Positions 37,858 to 46,721 of a stretch of DNA of 64,000 nt are shown here, piece by piece. A model generated the notes under the pieces. That model ran no database searches. It saw only the letters and a list, made by a program, of their open reading frames with translations, and was not told where the DNA came from. The DNA is taken from positions 124,001 through 188,000 of the forward strand of contig NZ_JAMJXC010000010.1 in NCBI RefSeq assembly GCF_023571765.1. Reading direction: 5' to 3'. Both the position numbers and the translations under genes were made by a program. How positions within the stretch are numbered: position 1 is the stretch's first letter; every line of letters begins with the position of its first letter. This stretch comes from Xanthobacter aminoxidans. GTDB lineage: Bacteria; Pseudomonadota; Alphaproteobacteria; Rhizobiales; Xanthobacteraceae.

Positions 37858-39390
37858 ATGGGGATGGAGGCGGGCATGGCGCCGCGCACCCTTCGGCTTT
37901 CTGCGAAGGACAATCTGGCGGTGGCGCTGGACGAGGTCGCGCCCGGCGGTAAGGTTGCGGGCATCGTCGCGTCCCAGCGCATCCCGCGCGGCCACAAGGT
38001 GGCCATCGAGCCCATTCCCGCCGGCGCATCGGTGGTGAAGTTCGGTCAGGTCATCGGCTTTGCCAGCGAGGACATCGCCCCCGGTGCCCACATCCACACC
38101 CACAATGTGGTGCTGCACGATTTCGCCCGCGACTACGCCTTCGCCGCCGACGCCCGCGACGATGTGCTGGTGCCCGAGGCCGAGCGCGCCCACTTCATGG
38201 GCTTCCGCCGCTCCAACGGGCGCACCGGCACGCGCAACTATCTCGGCATCCTCACCAGCGTGAACTGCTCGGCCTCAGTGGCGCGGTTCGCGGCGCAGGC
38301 GGCGGAGCGCTCCGGCATCCTCGCGGACTTTCCAGGCATCGACGGCATCGTGCCCATCATCCACGGCACCGGCTGCGGCATGGCCTCCAAGGGCGAGGGC
38401 TATGACGTGCTCTCGCGCACCCTCTGGGGCTATGCCACCCACCCCAACTTCGCCGCCGTGGTGATGGTGGGGCTCGGCTGCGAGATGTTCCAGATCGCCC
38501 GCTTCAAGCAGGAATACGGGGTGGAGGAGGCGGACGGCTTTCGCACCCTCACCATCCAGGACGAGGGCGGCACCCGCCGCACGGTGGAGCATATCCTCGG
38601 CACGCTGAAGGAGATGGCGCCCCGCGCCGCCGCTGCACGGCGGGAAGCACGGCCGGCGTCCGAGATCGTGCTGGCGCTCCAGTGCGGCGGCTCGGACGGC
38701 TATTCGGCGCTCACCGCCAATCCTGCGCTCGGCGTCGCTTCCGACCTGCTGGTGGCGCAGGGCGGAACATCCATCCTCTCCGAGACGCCGGAAATCTACG
38801 GGGCCGAGCACCTGCTGACGCGCCGTGCCGCGACCCGCGAGGTGGGCGAGAAGCTGGTCGCCCGCATCAAGTGGTGGGAGGACTACACCGCCCGCAATGC
38901 GGGGGAGATGAACAACAATCCCTCGCCCGGCAACAAGGCCGGCGGGCTCACGACCATTCTGGAGAAGTCGCTCGGCGCCGCCGCCAAGGGCGGTTCCTCC
39001 ACCCTGCGCGCGGTCTATGAATATGCCGAGCCGGTGACGGACGCCGGCTTCGTCTTCATGGACACCCCCGGCTACGATCCGGTGGCCGCCACCGGGCAGG
39101 TGGCGGGCGGGGCGAACGTCATCTGCTTCACCACCGGCCGTGGCTCCGCCTTCGGCGCCAAGCCCACCCCCTCCATCAAGCTCGCCACCAATTCCGACAT
39201 CTATCGCCGGATGGAAGAGGACATGGACATCAATTGCGGCGACGTGCTCGATGGCGTGTCGCTGGAAGAAAAGGGTCGCGAGATCTTCGAAAAGGTGCTG
39301 GCGGTTGCTTCCGGCGCCCACACCAAGTCCGAGGAGCTGGGCTATGGCGATGCCGAGTTCGTGCCTTGGCAGATCGGCGCGGTGATGTAG
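37858..39390 (+). CDS. uxaA: Altronate dehydratase (UxaA family)
   Basis: 510 residues (E. coli 495). It dehydrates D-altronate to 2-keto-3-deoxygluconate using Fe2+/Mn2+. N-terminal SAF domain (IPRGHKVAIEPIPAGASVVKFG; ENPGAHIHTHNV-like GAHIHTHNVVLHDF, residues about 40-100) and large C-terminal domain (GTRNYLGILTSVNCSA; CGGSDGYSALTANPA; NNNPSPGNKAGGLTTI). ATG at 37858 with GGGGAG 8 bases upstream; two later in-frame ATGs exist. First gene of the plus arm of the divergon. Confidence 0.95.
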   Translation: MGMEAGMAPRTLRLSAKDNLAVALDEVAPGGKVAGIVASQRIPRGHKVAIEPIPAGASVVKFGQVIGFASEDIAPGAHIHTHNVVLHDFARDYAFAADARDDVLVPEAERAHFMGFRRSNGRTGTRNYLGILTSVNCSASVARFAAQAAERSGILADFPGIDGIVPIIHGTGCGMASKGEGYDVLSRTLWGYATHPNFAAVVMVGLGCEMFQIARFKQEYGVEEADGFRTLTIQDEGGTRRTVEHILGTLKEMAPRAAAARREARPASEIVLALQCGGSDGYSALTANPALGVASDLLVAQGGTSILSETPEIYGAEHLLTRRAATREVGEKLVARIKWWEDYTARNAGEMNNNPSPGNKAGGLTTILEKSLGAAAKGGSSTLRAVYEYAEPVTDAGFVFMDTPGYDPVAATGQVAGGANVICFTTGRGSAFGAKPTPSIKLATNSDIYRRMEEDMDINCGDVLDGVSLEEKGREIFEKVLAVASGAHTKSEELGYGDAEFVPWQIGAVM

Positions 39391-39470
39391 GCCGCCGCGC
39401 CCCTTGGAAGTGAACGGCCGCAAAGGCCGCAATAAAGCGGAAAAATATCCGACACACAGGGAGAACGCCC

Positions 39471-40475
39471 ATGCTGACCCGACGCCGACTGACCTCCCGC
39501 GCCGTCGCCCTTGCGCTATCGGGCCTTGCGCTCTCCGGCCTTGCGCTCTCGGCGCTGCCGGCGATGGCCCAGACCACGCTGCGGTCCGCCGACATCCACC
39601 CGGACGGCTACCCCACCGTCGAATCCGTGAAGTATTTCGGCGAGATCATCGAGAAGAAGTCGAACGGCAAGTACAAGGTGCAGGTCTTCTCCTCCGGCCA
39701 GCTCGGCGGCGAGAAGGACACCATCGAGCAGACCCGCTTCGGCGTGATCGATCTCAACCGCGTCAACACCGCGCCGTTCAACAATCTGATCCCCGAGACG
39801 GCGGTGCTCGGCATGCCGTTCCTGTTCCGCTCCACCGACCACATGTACAAGGTGGTGGACGGCCCCATCGGCGCGGAGATTGCGAAAGCCTTCGAGCCGC
39901 ACGGCCTCGTGGTGCTGGGCTTCTTCGATAGCGGCGCCCGCTCCATGTACAATTCCAAGAAGCCCATCAAGACCCTCGACGACATGAAGGGCATGAAGAT
40001 CCGGGTGCAGCAGTCGGACCTCTTCATTGCCATGATCAACGCCCTCGGTGCCAACGCGACGCCCATGCCCTTCGGCGAGCTTTATTCCGGCTTGCAGACC
40101 GGCCTCGTGGACGGCGCGGAGAACAACTATCCCTCCTATGACTCGGTGAAGCACTACGAGGTGGCGAAGTATTATTCGCTCACCGAGCACTCGCTGGCGC
40201 CGGAGGTGTTCGTGATGTCGAAGCGCGCCTTCGACAAATTGAGCCCGGACGAGCAGAAGATGTTCAAGGAGGCCGGGCTCGAGGCGACCAAGAAGATGCG
40301 CGAGCTGTGGGCCAAGCGGGACGTCGAGGCCAAGGATCACGTGGTCAAGGGCGGCGCCATCATCAACGAGGTGGACAAGAAGCCCTTCATCGACGCCATG
40401 AAGCCGGTCTACGACAAGTTCGTCACCACCGACAAGATGAAGGACCTCGTCGCCCGCATCCGGGCGGTGAACTGA
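39471..40475 (+). CDS. TRAP transporter substrate-binding protein (DctP family)
   Basis: 334 residues. The signal peptide contains a triplicated ALSGLALSGLALS segment and ends PAMAQT. The mature protein follows the DctP plan: ADIHPDGYPTVESVKYFGE, GEKDTIEQTRFGVIDL, MKGMKIRVQQS with the Arg that binds the ligand carboxylate, PMPFGELYSGLQTGLVDGAENN. It captures organic acids in the periplasm, here most likely hexuronates or unsaturated uronates, from the neighbouring genes. AGGGAG precedes the ATG. Confidence 0.94.
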   Translation: MLTRRRLTSRAVALALSGLALSGLALSALPAMAQTTLRSADIHPDGYPTVESVKYFGEIIEKKSNGKYKVQVFSSGQLGGEKDTIEQTRFGVIDLNRVNTAPFNNLIPETAVLGMPFLFRSTDHMYKVVDGPIGAEIAKAFEPHGLVVLGFFDSGARSMYNSKKPIKTLDDMKGMKIRVQQSDLFIAMINALGANATPMPFGELYSGLQTGLVDGAENNYPSYDSVKHYEVAKYYSLTEHSLAPEVFVMSKRAFDKLSPDEQKMFKEAGLEATKKMRELWAKRDVEAKDHVVKGGAIINEVDKKPFIDAMKPVYDKFVTTDKMKDLVARIRAVN

Positions 40476-40530
40476 AGGCGCGGCACCGGCCGGGCCTGCG
40501 CGCCCGGCCATCCCCGGGAGGCGCAGCGGC

Positions 40531-41106
40531 ATGAACATCAAGTCCAGCGAGCGTTCCGGCGGGAGCGGAGAGGCTGCAAGGCCGGCTCCGCTGCTCGCGC
40601 TGAGGCGCGTGGTGCGTTTCCTGTCGGCGGTGGCGCTGTGGATCTCCGGCGCCGGCCTCGTCGCCATGACGGCGGCGGTGTTCTGGCAGGTCATCGGCCG
40701 CTACGTGCTGAACGCCTCGCCGAGCTGGACCGAGCCGCTGTCCTTGCTGCTCATGAGCTGGTTCATCCTGCTCGGCGCGGCGGTGGGCGTGCGCGAGAAC
40801 ATGCATCTCGGCTTCGAGATCGGCCTGCATTTCGCCACGCCGCCGGTGCGCCGCGCCATGGAGATCGCCACCCATGTGCTGGTGATGGGCTTCGGCGGCG
40901 CCATGGCCTGGTATGGCTGGGATCTCGCCATGGGCACCTGGAGCGCCAAGATGGCGGGCGTGGACCTGCCCCAGGGCGTGGACTACCTGCCGCTGGTGGG
41001 CGGCGGCGCGCTCATCTGCCTGTTCTCGTTCGAGCGGCTTCTCACCGACCTCACCGAGGGACGGGTGCCCGAGGTGCCGCTCGCCCATGTCCACACCGTG
41101 GAATGA
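40531..41106 (+). CDS. TRAP transporter small membrane subunit (DctQ family)
   Basis: 191 residues with four helices. The first begins ALWISGAGLVAMTAAVFWQVIGRYV, and SPSWTEPLSLLLMSWFILLGAAVGVRENMHLGFE is the family's second helix plus amphipathic loop. GGGAGG before the ATG. Scaffolds DctM, which starts 16 bases later. Confidence 0.92.
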   Translation: MNIKSSERSGGSGEAARPAPLLALRRVVRFLSAVALWISGAGLVAMTAAVFWQVIGRYVLNASPSWTEPLSLLLMSWFILLGAAVGVRENMHLGFEIGLHFATPPVRRAMEIATHVLVMGFGGAMAWYGWDLAMGTWSAKMAGVDLPQGVDYLPLVGGGALICLFSFERLLTDLTEGRVPEVPLAHVHTVE

Positions 41107-41121
41107 CGCCGGACCAGACCC

Positions 41122-42402
41122 ATGGCCATCACCATCCTCTTCGGCGTCTTCGCGCTGCTCCTCGTCATCGGCACGCCGGTGGCCTTCTGCCTCGGCCTCG
41201 CCTCGCTCGCGACCGTGCTCTATCTCGATCTGCCGCCGGTGGTGGTGTTCCAGCAGCTGAATTCCGGCATGAACGCCTTCTCCATGCTGGCCATCCCCTT
41301 CTTCATCTTCGCCGGTGACCTGATGATGCGCGGCGGCATCGCCGACCGGCTCATCGGCATGGCGGCGAGCCTCGTCGGGCATCTGCGGGGCGGCCTGGGG
41401 CAGGTGAACGTGGTGGCCTCCACTTTGTTCGGCGGCATCTCCGGCTCGGCGGTGGCGGACGCCTCGGCCATCGGCGGCATCATGATCCCGCAGATGGCGC
41501 GCCACGGCTATGCCAAGGACTATGCGGTCAACGTGACGGTGAACTCGGCCATCATCGCGCTGATGATCCCGCCGTCGCACAACATGATCATCTATTCCCT
41601 GTCGGCGGGTGGCACCATCTCGATTGCGGACCTGTTCACCGCCGGCATCATGCCCGGCCTCCTGCTCGCCGCGGCGATGATGATCACGGCCTACATGGTG
41701 GCCCGCAATCGCGGCTATCCCGCCGGCACCTTTCCCGGCTGGTATGCGGTGCTGCGCTCGGTGGTGGTGGCCATTCCGGGCATCATGCTCATCGGCATAA
41801 TCTTCGGCGGCGTGCGTTCGGGCATCTTCACCGCGACGGAAAGCTCCTGCATCGCAGTCATCTACGCGCTGCTGGTGACGACCTTCGTCTACCGGGAGAT
41901 GGACTGGGCGGGCTTCGTGGAGGCGACGCTGGGCGCGGTGCGCACCACGGCCATGGTGCTGCTCGTCATCGGCACGGCGGCATCCTTCGGCTGGCTCATG
42001 GCCTTCCTGCAGGTGCCCAAGGCCACAATCGAGCTGATGCAGGCGGTCTCGTCCAACCCCTACGTCATCCTGCTGCTCATCAACATCATCCTGCTCATCC
42101 TCGGCACCTTCATGGACATGGCGCCGATGATCATCATCTGCACGCCCATCTTCCTGCCGCTGGTGAAGGCCTTCGGTATCGATCCCGTGCATTTCGGGGT
42201 GATCCTCATCCTCAACGCCGGCATCGGGCTGAACACGCCGCCCGTGGGCTCGGTGCTGTTCGTGGGCTGCGCGGTGGGCAAGATCACCATCGGCGAGGCG
42301 ATGAAGACCATCTGGCCCTTCTTCGGCGCCTCCGTCGTGGTGCTGCTGATCGTCACCTACGTGCCGGCCGTGTCGCTCTGGCTGCCGGCCGTGTTTCGCT
42401 AG
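41122..42402 (+). CDS. TRAP transporter large permease (DctM family)
   Basis: 426 residues and about 12 helices. Family motifs: FFIFAGDLMMRGGIADRLI, VNVVASTLFGGISGSAVADA, and PPSHNMIIYSL. Na+-coupled elevator-type permease; the ion dependence is general family knowledge. Shares the operon with DctP/DctQ. Confidence 0.94.
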   Translation: MAITILFGVFALLLVIGTPVAFCLGLASLATVLYLDLPPVVVFQQLNSGMNAFSMLAIPFFIFAGDLMMRGGIADRLIGMAASLVGHLRGGLGQVNVVASTLFGGISGSAVADASAIGGIMIPQMARHGYAKDYAVNVTVNSAIIALMIPPSHNMIIYSLSAGGTISIADLFTAGIMPGLLLAAAMMITAYMVARNRGYPAGTFPGWYAVLRSVVVAIPGIMLIGIIFGGVRSGIFTATESSCIAVIYALLVTTFVYREMDWAGFVEATLGAVRTTAMVLLVIGTAASFGWLMAFLQVPKATIELMQAVSSNPYVILLLINIILLILGTFMDMAPMIIICTPIFLPLVKAFGIDPVHFGVILILNAGIGLNTPPVGSVLFVGCAVGKITIGEAMKTIWPFFGASVVVLLIVTYVPAVSLWLPAVFR

Positions 42403-42461
42403 CCCCCGTTCCGCTAGCCGCCGTTCCGCTCGTCCCTGCTCTCCTGCCCCGAGACTGCCCC

Positions 42462-43301
42462 ATGATGATCGACGTGCGCCACGTGCACCACCAGGACGCC
42501 ACACGCGGCTTCGACACCGAGGCGCTCAGGCGCAACTATCTGGTGGAACGCCTGTTCGAGCCGGGCATGGTGCTGCTCACCTACAGCCATGTGGAGCGCT
42601 TCGTCATCGGCGGGGCCACGCCGGTCACGGTGCCGCTGGCGCTGGAGAGCGACAAGGCCACCATCGGCTCGCCCAACTTCCTCGACCGGCGGGAGCTGGG
42701 CGTCTTCAACATCGGCGGCGCCGGCAAGGTGCGCGTGGACGGTGTCGCCCATGCGCTGGGGAACCGGGACGCGATCTATGTGCCCATGGGCACGAAGGAG
42801 GTGCTGTTCACCTCCGACAGCGCCGATGTGCCGGCCCGCTTCTACCTGCTCTCCACGCCCGCCCATGCGCGCCACGAGACCAAGGTGGTGCGGATCGCGC
42901 AAGCCAGGAAAATGCTGCTGGGCGAAGCCGCCACGGCCAACCGGCGCACCATCTACCAGATGATCCACCCTGACGTGGTGACATCGTGCCAGCTCGTCAT
43001 GGGCATGACCCAGCTGGACGAGGGCAATGTGTGGAACACCATGCCTTGCCACGTCCATGACCGGCGCTCGGAGGTCTATCTCTATTTCGACCTCATGGCG
43101 GACGCCCGCGTCATCCACCTGATGGGCCAGCCGACCCAGACGCGCCATATCGTGGTGGCGGACGGGCAGGCGGTGATCTCGCCGCCCTGGTCCATCCATT
43201 CCGGCTGCGGCACGCGCGCCTACACCTTCATCTGGGGCATGGGCGGCGACAATATCGACTATACGGACATGGACATGATTGCCATGGACCAACTGAAGTG
43301 A
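42462..43301 (+). CDS. kduI: 5-keto-4-deoxyuronate isomerase
   Basis: 279 residues. It converts 5-keto-4-deoxyuronate (DKI) into 2,5-diketo-3-deoxygluconate (DKII) in breakdown of unsaturated uronates. The cupin-type Zn site is visible: MPCHVHDRRSEVYLYFDL gives His-x-His and Glu, and PPWSIHSGCGT the last His. YQMIHPDVVTSCQLVMG is also characteristic. Length equals E. coli KduI (278). Stop overlaps the kduD start. Confidence 0.95.
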   Translation: MMIDVRHVHHQDATRGFDTEALRRNYLVERLFEPGMVLLTYSHVERFVIGGATPVTVPLALESDKATIGSPNFLDRRELGVFNIGGAGKVRVDGVAHALGNRDAIYVPMGTKEVLFTSDSADVPARFYLLSTPAHARHETKVVRIAQARKMLLGEAATANRRTIYQMIHPDVVTSCQLVMGMTQLDEGNVWNTMPCHVHDRRSEVYLYFDLMADARVIHLMGQPTQTRHIVVADGQAVISPPWSIHSGCGTRAYTFIWGMGGDNIDYTDMDMIAMDQLK

Positions 43302-44059
43302 GTGTCGTGACTCCGTTTGATCTGTCCGGCCGCAGGGCCGTCGTCACCGGCGCCAATACCGGCCTCGGCCAGGCCATCGCCGTCGCGCTCGCGCGGGCCG
43401 GCGCGGGTGTGGTGGGGGTGGGCCGCTCCCCCATGGACGAGACCGCCGCTTTGGTGGCGGCCGCGGGCGGCAGCTTCACCGCCGTCCGCGCCGACCTCGC
43501 CACCCTCAAGCCCATCGACCGCATCGTCGCCGAGGCGGAGATCGGCGGGCGCGTCGATATCCTCGTCAACAATGCCGGCATCATCCGCCGCGCCGACGCC
43601 ATCGACTTCACGGAAGAAGACTGGGACGAGGTGATGGACGTGAACCTCAAGTCCACCTTCTTCCTCACCCAGGCCTTCGCCCGGCGGATGCTGGCGGACG
43701 GGAAGGGCGGCAAGGTCGTCAACATCGCCTCCCTGCTCTCTTTTCAGGGGGGCATCCGCATTCCGTCCTACACGGCGAGCAAGAGCGGGCTGGCCGGCCT
43801 TACGCGGCTGCTGGCCTGCGAATGGGCGGCGAAGGGCATCAATGTGAATGCCATTGCCCCCGGCTATTTCGTCACCAACAACACCGAGGCCCTGCGCGCC
43901 GACGCGGATCGCAATGCCGCCATCCTCGGCCGCATCCCGGCCGGCCGCTGGGGCGACCCGACCGACATCGGCGGCGCGGCGGTGTTCCTGTCCTCGCGGG
44001 CGGCGGATTATGTGCATGGTATCGTGCTGCCGGTGGACGGCGGCTGGCTGGCGCGCTGA
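43298..44059 (+). CDS. kduD: 2-dehydro-3-deoxy-D-gluconate 5-dehydrogenase (2,5-diketo-3-deoxygluconate reductase)
   Basis: 253 residues, short-chain dehydrogenase: TGANTGLG (17-24), LVNNAGIIRR, and catalytic YTASK with Tyr158 and Lys162. It reduces DKII to 2-keto-3-deoxygluconate with NAD(P)H. The GTG start is fused to the kduI stop (GTGA), implying coupled translation. Order kduI-kduD matches many pectin-utilisation clusters. Confidence 0.93.
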   Translation: MSVVTPFDLSGRRAVVTGANTGLGQAIAVALARAGAGVVGVGRSPMDETAALVAAAGGSFTAVRADLATLKPIDRIVAEAEIGGRVDILVNNAGIIRRADAIDFTEEDWDEVMDVNLKSTFFLTQAFARRMLADGKGGKVVNIASLLSFQGGIRIPSYTASKSGLAGLTRLLACEWAAKGINVNAIAPGYFVTNNTEALRADADRNAAILGRIPAGRWGDPTDIGGAAVFLSSRAADYVHGIVLPVDGGWLAR

Positions 44060-44071
44060 AAGGATCAAGAG

Positions 44072-44422
44072 ATGAGCGAGAAGGGCAACGTCTTTGCCTT
44101 CGCCGAGACCACACCGGTGGAGGTGCTGGACGAGGTGGTGAGCCGGCAGATCCTCACCTTCAACGACGAGATCATGCTGGTCCGCGTCATCGCCCGCGCG
44201 CCGGGACAGATGGGGGTGCCGCACAGCCATCCGCACACGCAGATCACCAGCGTGGAGAGCGGCCTGTTCGAGCTGACCATTGGCGGGCGGACCGAGCGCC
44301 TGAAGGCGGGGGACAGCTTCTATGTGCCCTCGGGTGTCCACCACGGGGCGGTGTGCATCGAGCCCGGCGTGCTGGTGGACGTGTTCACGCCCATGCGCGA
44401 GGATTTCGTGAAGCCCGCCTGA
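44072..44422 (+). CDS. kdgF: KdgF-like cupin, converts unsaturated uronate to 5-keto-4-deoxyuronate
   Basis: 116 residues, single small cupin with metal motif HSHPHTQITSVESG (His51, His53, His55, Gln57 region) and a second half GDSFYVPSGVHHGAVC giving the last His. KdgF proteins of this size and motif make the linear ketonised form of 4,5-unsaturated galacturonate, the step just before KduI. Position immediately after kduID on the same strand (12 bases) supports this. GGATCAAGAG before the ATG. Small cupins are functionally diverse, so the symbol rests on context. Confidence 0.78.
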   Translation: MSEKGNVFAFAETTPVEVLDEVVSRQILTFNDEIMLVRVIARAPGQMGVPHSHPHTQITSVESGLFELTIGGRTERLKAGDSFYVPSGVHHGAVCIEPGVLVDVFTPMREDFVKPA

Positions 44423-44425
44423 GGC

Positions 44426-44749
44426 TCATTTCCCCGCGGCGGCTACAAGCTTCGCCGCTAGGGCCGGGCCATCGCCGGCAATGCGGAAGGTCTTCACCCG
44501 CGCCGTCGCGCCCGAGGTGAGCCGGACCTGGGAGGCGGCGACGCCGGCCGCGCCGGCCACCACCTTGGCGACGGCAGCGGTGGCGGCGCCATCCTCCGGC
44601 GCCACCCGCACCCGCACCTTCAGCACCTCGCGCCCGTCCGAGAGGGCGGCGACGCCGTCCACGGCATCGCGGCCGCCGCGTGGCGTCGCCCGCACCGTCA
44701 CCTCCACGCCGTCCGGCAGGACGCGCAGGAAGGACGGTTCGGTCGCCAC
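44426..44749 (-). CDS. DUF167 (YggU-family) protein
   Basis: 107 residues; EVTVRATPRGGRDAV and the end SGATARVKTFRIAGD are conserved in DUF167 proteins, which often follow yggT as here. Cytosolic, function unknown. Starts 10 bases after the yggT stop. Confidence 0.85.
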   Translation of the reverse strand: MATEPSFLRVLPDGVEVTVRATPRGGRDAVDGVAALSDGREVLKVRVRVAPEDGAATAAVAKVVAGAAGVAASQVRLTSGATARVKTFRIAGDGPALAAKLVAAAGK

Positions 44750-44759
44750 GGCAGCCGGC

Positions 44760-45050
44760 TCAGAACACGTAGGGGTAGATGTAGTAGGCGATGACCTGCT
44801 GCAGGAAGAAGATCAAGAGAATCAGCACCATCGGCGACAGGTCGATGCCGCCGAGATTGGGCAGCACGTTGCGGATGGGCGCGAGCAGGGGTTCCGTCAC
44901 CCGGAACAGGAACTCGCCCACGTTCCGCACGAACGAGTTGTACGGATTGACGACGTTGAATGCGACCAGCCAGGACAGCACGGCCGCGGCAATGAGAATC
45001 CAGACATAGAGCTGGAGAACGACAAGGATAACGTCGAGCAGCGCGCGCAT
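44760..45050 (-). CDS. YggT-family membrane protein
   Basis: 96 residues with two hydrophobic segments around the YggT core: LQLYVWILIAAAVLSWL, then FNVVNPYNSFVRNV, PLLAPIRNVLPNLGGIDLSP. YggT/YlmG proteins relate to chloroplast thylakoid and septum-associated proteins and bear on membrane organisation or osmotic stress. ATG at 45050; the longer TTG-led form adds 12 unlikely residues. Confidence 0.88.
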   Translation of the reverse strand: MRALLDVILVVLQLYVWILIAAAVLSWLVAFNVVNPYNSFVRNVGEFLFRVTEPLLAPIRNVLPNLGGIDLSPMVLILLIFFLQQVIAYYIYPYVF

Positions 45051-45147
45051 CGTCGGAAGGGTCCCCGGGAAGTGGCGTGCCAGCAATAGCCCCAGCAGCC
45101 CCCCGGGAACAAGGCCGGCCGCCGGCCCCCGGCGCCGGCCGGCTGCG

Positions 45148-45354
45148 TCAGCCGGTCGCGTCCGGGTCCTGCGGCTTGTCGGGATCGGCCAGGGCGCCGG
45201 CCCCCGGCGTCTTCTCGGGATCGGTCAGTTGCGGCTTGGCATGGGGGCCGGCGGCCGGCTTCTGGCGCTGCGTCTCCGGAGGGCGCTCCTCGGCGGCAGG
45301 GGCGGGCGGGTGGCTCTCCTTGGCCTTCTGCGGCGTCGCGTCTTGCGGTTTCAT
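45148..45354 (-). CDS. Small Pro/Lys-rich disordered hypothetical protein
   Basis: 68 residues starting MKPQDATPQKAKES, rich in Pro, Ala, Lys and Glu, and with no hydrophobic segment; probably intrinsically disordered. The ATG at 45354 has GGAGG 5 bases upstream, a better site than the earlier ATGs at 45366 and 45390. It may be a cytosolic linker or stress peptide; no family recognised. Confidence 0.5.
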   Translation of the reverse strand: MKPQDATPQKAKESHPPAPAAEERPPETQRQKPAAGPHAKPQLTDPEKTPGAGALADPDKPQDPDATG

Positions 45355-45565
45355 GACAGCCTCCATGATGTCACCATGATTTGGGGACAACGCTCCCCGC
45401 TCGGTTCCGTTGCAGCGTCGCCTTGCCCCACGGCAGGGCCGCGCGACGGGCCTTTTGTTCGCGCCGCGCGCCGACTTGATCTGGCGACCTTGACTTGACC
45501 GCGTGGCAAAGGCAGCTTCCCGCCGCTTTAGGGGGCGCCGACCTCCTCAAACCTCACGGACCCTC

Positions 45566-46519
45566 ATGCGCAGCTATCTGGACTTCGAGAAGCCGGTTGC
45601 CGAACTCGAGGCCAAGGTGGAAGAGCTGCGTGCGCTCTCCTCTTCCGGCGACGGCGTGGCCATCACCGACGAGGTGCTGAAGCTGGAGGGCAAGGCGCGG
45701 GACGCCCTGGTCGCGCTCTATGCGAATCTGACGCCCTGGCAGAAGACGCTGGTGGCCCGCCATCCGCAGCGGCCGCACTTCGCCGACTTCGCCCGCGGCC
45801 TGTTCGAGGACTTCACCCCGCTCGCCGGCGACCGCAAGTTCGGCGAGGACGAGGCCATCATCGGCGGCTTCGCCCGCTTCCGTGGCGAGGCGGTGTGCGT
45901 GCTGGGCCACGAGAAGGGTTCCAGCACCGAGACCCGCATCCGGCACAATTTCGGCATGGCCCGCCCCGAGGGGTATCGCAAGGCCGCCCGCATCATGGAG
46001 CTGGCCGACCGCTTCGGCGTGCCCATGATCTCGCTGGTGGATACCGCCGGCGCCTATCCCGGCATCGGCGCCGAGGAGCGCGGACAGGCCGAGGCCATCG
46101 CCCGCTCCACCGACGCCTGCCTCGCGCTCTCCGCCCCCAACGTCGCCCTCATCATCGGCGAGGGCGGTTCCGGCGGCGCCATCGCCATCGCCACCGCCAA
46201 CAAGGTGCTGATGATGGAGCACGCCATCTACAGCGTGATCTCGCCGGAAGGCGCGGCCTCCATCCTGTGGCGCGACACCGCCAAGGCGCAGGACGCGGCC
46301 ACCAACATGAAGATCACCGCGCAGGACCTGCTGCGGTTCGGCGTCATCGACGGCATCGTGAAGGAGCCGGCCGGCGGCGCCCATCGTGACGCGGACGCGG
46401 CCATCGCGGCGGCGGGCGACGCCATCGCCGATGCGCTGTCCTCGCTCGCCGGCCTCGACGGCGCGCAGGTGCGCAAGGCGCGCCGCGACAAGTTCCTCGC
46501 CATCGGCCGCTCCCTGTAA
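45566..46519 (+). CDS. accA: Acetyl-CoA carboxylase carboxyltransferase subunit alpha
   Basis: 317 residues (E. coli 319). It passes the carboxyl group from carboxy-biotin to acetyl-CoA in the first step of fatty-acid synthesis, in complex with AccD. N-terminal helical coiled coil YLDFEKPVAELEAKVEEL; crotonase-fold signatures MARPEGYRKAARIMELADRF, TAGAYPGIGAEERGQ and GEGGSGGAIAI. The start at 45566 has a weak ribosome site (CACGGA); an upstream GTG extension is poorly conserved. Confidence 0.96.
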   Translation: MRSYLDFEKPVAELEAKVEELRALSSSGDGVAITDEVLKLEGKARDALVALYANLTPWQKTLVARHPQRPHFADFARGLFEDFTPLAGDRKFGEDEAIIGGFARFRGEAVCVLGHEKGSSTETRIRHNFGMARPEGYRKAARIMELADRFGVPMISLVDTAGAYPGIGAEERGQAEAIARSTDACLALSAPNVALIIGEGGSGGAIAIATANKVLMMEHAIYSVISPEGAASILWRDTAKAQDAATNMKITAQDLLRFGVIDGIVKEPAGGAHRDADAAIAAAGDAIADALSSLAGLDGAQVRKARRDKFLAIGRSL

Positions 46520-46544
46520 GGGGCGCGGTTTCGCGGCCACAGCG

Positions 46545-46563
46545 GTAAGGAATCCTTAACCAT
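46545..46563. promoter_or_regulatory. CtrA-like site with embedded CcrM (GANTC) sequence
   Basis: GTAA-7 bases-TTAACCAT, one base off the TTAA-N7-TTAA(CC) consensus of the alphaproteobacterial cell-cycle regulator CtrA. The spacer contains GAATC, a GANTC methylation site. It is 159 bases upstream of the YafK-like gene. Confidence 0.5.
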
Positions 46564-46721
46564 GGCGCTGCGGCATGGGGGATCGGCGACGGAGCCTCCC
46601 CATCTTGGCCGCATTTGCCTTATTTTCTCCATCGAGCCGGAGCGGCGTTGATAACGTCGCGTCAAGGGGGACCGGTTAGCCTTCTCGGCCTGATTGGCCG
46701 GTCCGGACCCGGGAGTTTGCG

